Assembly (NCBI GenBank): GCA_964628465.1
Contig: CAZVOA010000010.1
Location: 29,255 to 93,254, forward strand
Length of the DNA: 64,000 bases
Direction of reading: 5' to 3'
Source: JAFGPS01 sp964628465
GTDB lineage: Bacteria > Planctomycetota > Phycisphaerae > Sedimentisphaerales > Anaerobacaceae
This document shows, piece after piece, positions 62,982-64,000 of this stretch. Within the stretch, counting starts at the first letter, position 1, and the number at the start of each line of letters is the position of its first letter. The position numbers and the translations under genes were made by a program. The notes below the pieces were generated by a model. The model was not told the DNA's origin, did not search any database, and worked only from the letters and a program-made list of their open reading frames with translations.

Positions 62982-63455
62982 TCAAAATAATATTTTCAGA
63001 ATGAATATTTTTATAAATTTGAACAATGCTATTACATTCTTAAGAAGGGTAAAAATCTCCTTAAGAATGTTATTTTTCTTTGTGAGAACTTTCTTATACT
63101 GTTTTTTATCGTTGTAATTAATGCAATTTAAATTGTTTCCATTCTGAATATTGTTGGATTGAACGTTTTCTAATACTCCATTGAAATTTTGAATGTTGAT
63201 AATGCATTTATTCTCAAATTTGTTATCTTTGTTCATAATTTTACTCCATTGTTTTTTATTAGGAAATTTTAATTGGATCCACCTTTCGATCTCATCTTTT
63301 CGATATAATGCTTTCCGGCTTAATCCAACTTGCGGAGGCCCTATTTTCCCTGCCTCTTTGAGCTCATAAAATTTCGATCTTGATATATTTAATAATTGAC
63401 AGACTTGTTTAATATCAAGCAATATTGGGGAAATTGTTTCGGGAGTTTCTTTCAT
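62982..63455 (-). CDS. AlpA-like helix-turn-helix protein with Asn-rich middle and hydrophobic tail
   Basis: A 157-residue protein from the ATG at 63455; the strong GGGAGGTG site overlaps a GTG at 63464, which I reject. Residues ~10-68 are an AlpA/MerR-type winged helix-turn-helix (ILLDIKQVCQLLNISRSKFYELKEAGKIGPPQVG, in parts LLDIKQVCQLL and RSKFYELKEAG; then LYRKDEIERWI), as in phage-type excisionases. Residues ~80-115 are Asn/Gln-rich with NIQNFNGVLENVQSNN, and the last ~30 residues are a Lys-flanked hydrophobic helix (LLKNVIALFKFIKIFILKILF, cited in part). This C-terminal part is unusual for an excisionase. No integrase is in the window. Confidence 0.7.
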   Translation of the reverse strand: MKETPETISPILLDIKQVCQLLNISRSKFYELKEAGKIGPPQVGLSRKALYRKDEIERWIQLKFPNKKQWSKIMNKDNKFENKCIINIQNFNGVLENVQSNNIQNGNNLNCINYNDKKQYKKVLTKKNNILKEIFTLLKNVIALFKFIKIFILKILF

Positions 63456-63464
63456 CAAGAACAC

Positions 63465-64000
63465 CTCCCATTTATCAATTGATATGATCTTAATTGAATT
63501 CGATATTTTTGTTGTCGGATTACAAGCAATCTAATTTTGTTTTTGATTTTCCTGAATTTTTGTCGTTTTGTATGTGCATCCATACTTAATATTAATCCTT
63601 TATATTCTGAAATTTTATTTATGTTATACTCGGATAAAAGTATCTGAGAGTATTTAACCTTTATTTCAGCACCAAAGACTCAAAGAGCAATTCAGTTTGA
63701 AAGATACTATCCTAAATACTCCTTACATATAGTATAGGTAACATGTATTAAGTTTGCAGATTCTATTAATTCTACCTTATTTACCCATATACTCATTCAC
63801 TGTAATATTAATATACTTAGCGAAATAGGAATTTTATTGTTTTAATCAGATTATTCGATTATTCCATTCAATTTGACTCAGGGCTGAAGGCTAGGCCCGG
63901 CTTCTTCGGAAACTTCGCCAATACAGGCATTTATTGTTATTTTTCCTGTGGCCTTGTATATTGACATCTAACATGGATAATAATAATCTCATAGGTAAAG
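63465..64000. other. Non-coding tail of the window
   Basis: About 535 bp, AT-rich and without a long reading frame. It carries the upstream region of the AlpA-like gene. At 63973 an ATG opens MDNNNLIGK and runs off the end of the window; with no clear ribosome site, it may or may not be the start of a gene. Confidence 0.4.

Noticed and set aside
63860..63960. Riboswitch-like GC-rich island near the end (ggctaggcccggcttcttcgg)
   Set aside because: I could not fold it into any known riboswitch core; no purine, c-di-GMP or glycine motifs.
1..64000. CRISPR arrays, tRNA or rRNA genes
   Set aside because: No regularly spaced direct repeats, no cloverleaf and no rRNA-conserved segments were seen by reading; a tRNAscan and CRISPR search would settle it.

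Overview
The window looks like a chromosomal stretch of an AT-rich Planctomycetota bacterium, most likely class Phycisphaerae, Sedimentisphaerales-like. This is an inference from gene content. The signs are several secreted proteins with type I dockerin-like repeats, pseudopilins ending in an H-X9-DG-like motif, a serine/threonine kinase with a TPR tail, ECF sigma factors with long extensions, many parallel beta-helix and beta-propeller secreted proteins, and a GH115 alpha-glucuronidase. No rRNA, tRNA, CRISPR array, transposase or phage structural gene was seen.

Layout. 0.1-6.8 kb: a BASS-family transporter, a subtilase-like dockerin protein and a DUF362/beta-helix/dockerin mosaic. 6.9-14.4 kb: a six-PAS histidine kinase, the small SRP RNA (not protein coding), sppA, a Na+/Ca2+ exchanger, a glyoxalase II-like hydrolase and a fused msrB-msrA. 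14.4-19.3 kb: GH115 and a DUF1573 lipoprotein. 19.3-24.1 kb: a TPR lipoprotein, tilS, an ECF sigma/anti-sigma-like pair and a MarC-family protein. 24.1-27.4 kb: fabG-acpP-fabF and a cysteine-rich hypothetical. 27.4-33.4 kb: an SMP-30/LamG dockerin protein and a run of small genes (GNAT, HExxH lipoprotein, Imm17-like, YdeI-like, GFA, FHA). 33.5-42.7 kb: a Ser/Thr kinase, a Tat-exported enolase-superfamily protein, a beta-propeller/InlB/malectin protein, an internally deleted esterase, a double DUF3237 lipoprotein and an LRR protein. 42.8-45.7 kb: a cobalamin riboswitch, a terminator, a secreted dockerin protein with a DUF4430-like N-terminus and a pseudopilin. 45.8-62.9 kb: beta-helix proteins, a sigma factor with a 430-residue extension, an esterase, ppnP, a Gfo/Idh/MocA oxidoreductase, a methyltransferase, a Gly/Met-rich pectate-lyase-like protein, a low-complexity TPR protein and a beta-propeller dockerin protein. 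63-64 kb: an AlpA-like DNA-binding protein and a non-coding tail.

How it fits together. Much of the window serves the cell envelope and polysaccharide use: secreted hydrolases, esterases and exported sugar oxidoreductase or dehydratase-like proteins, with SRP RNA and sppA serving export. The dockerin proteins imply a shared assembly mode, but no cohesin partner is here. The most unusual unit is the vitamin B12 riboswitch in front of a secreted, probably surface-assembled protein rather than a known transporter or metE; it may belong to a planctomycete B12-capture system. Other notable points are a dispersed palindromic repeat in frame inside the GH115 N-terminus, an esterase that lost its middle third, and a subtilase-like protein with Cys at the expected catalytic Asp. 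Family names come from motif recognition by eye; no database search was run.
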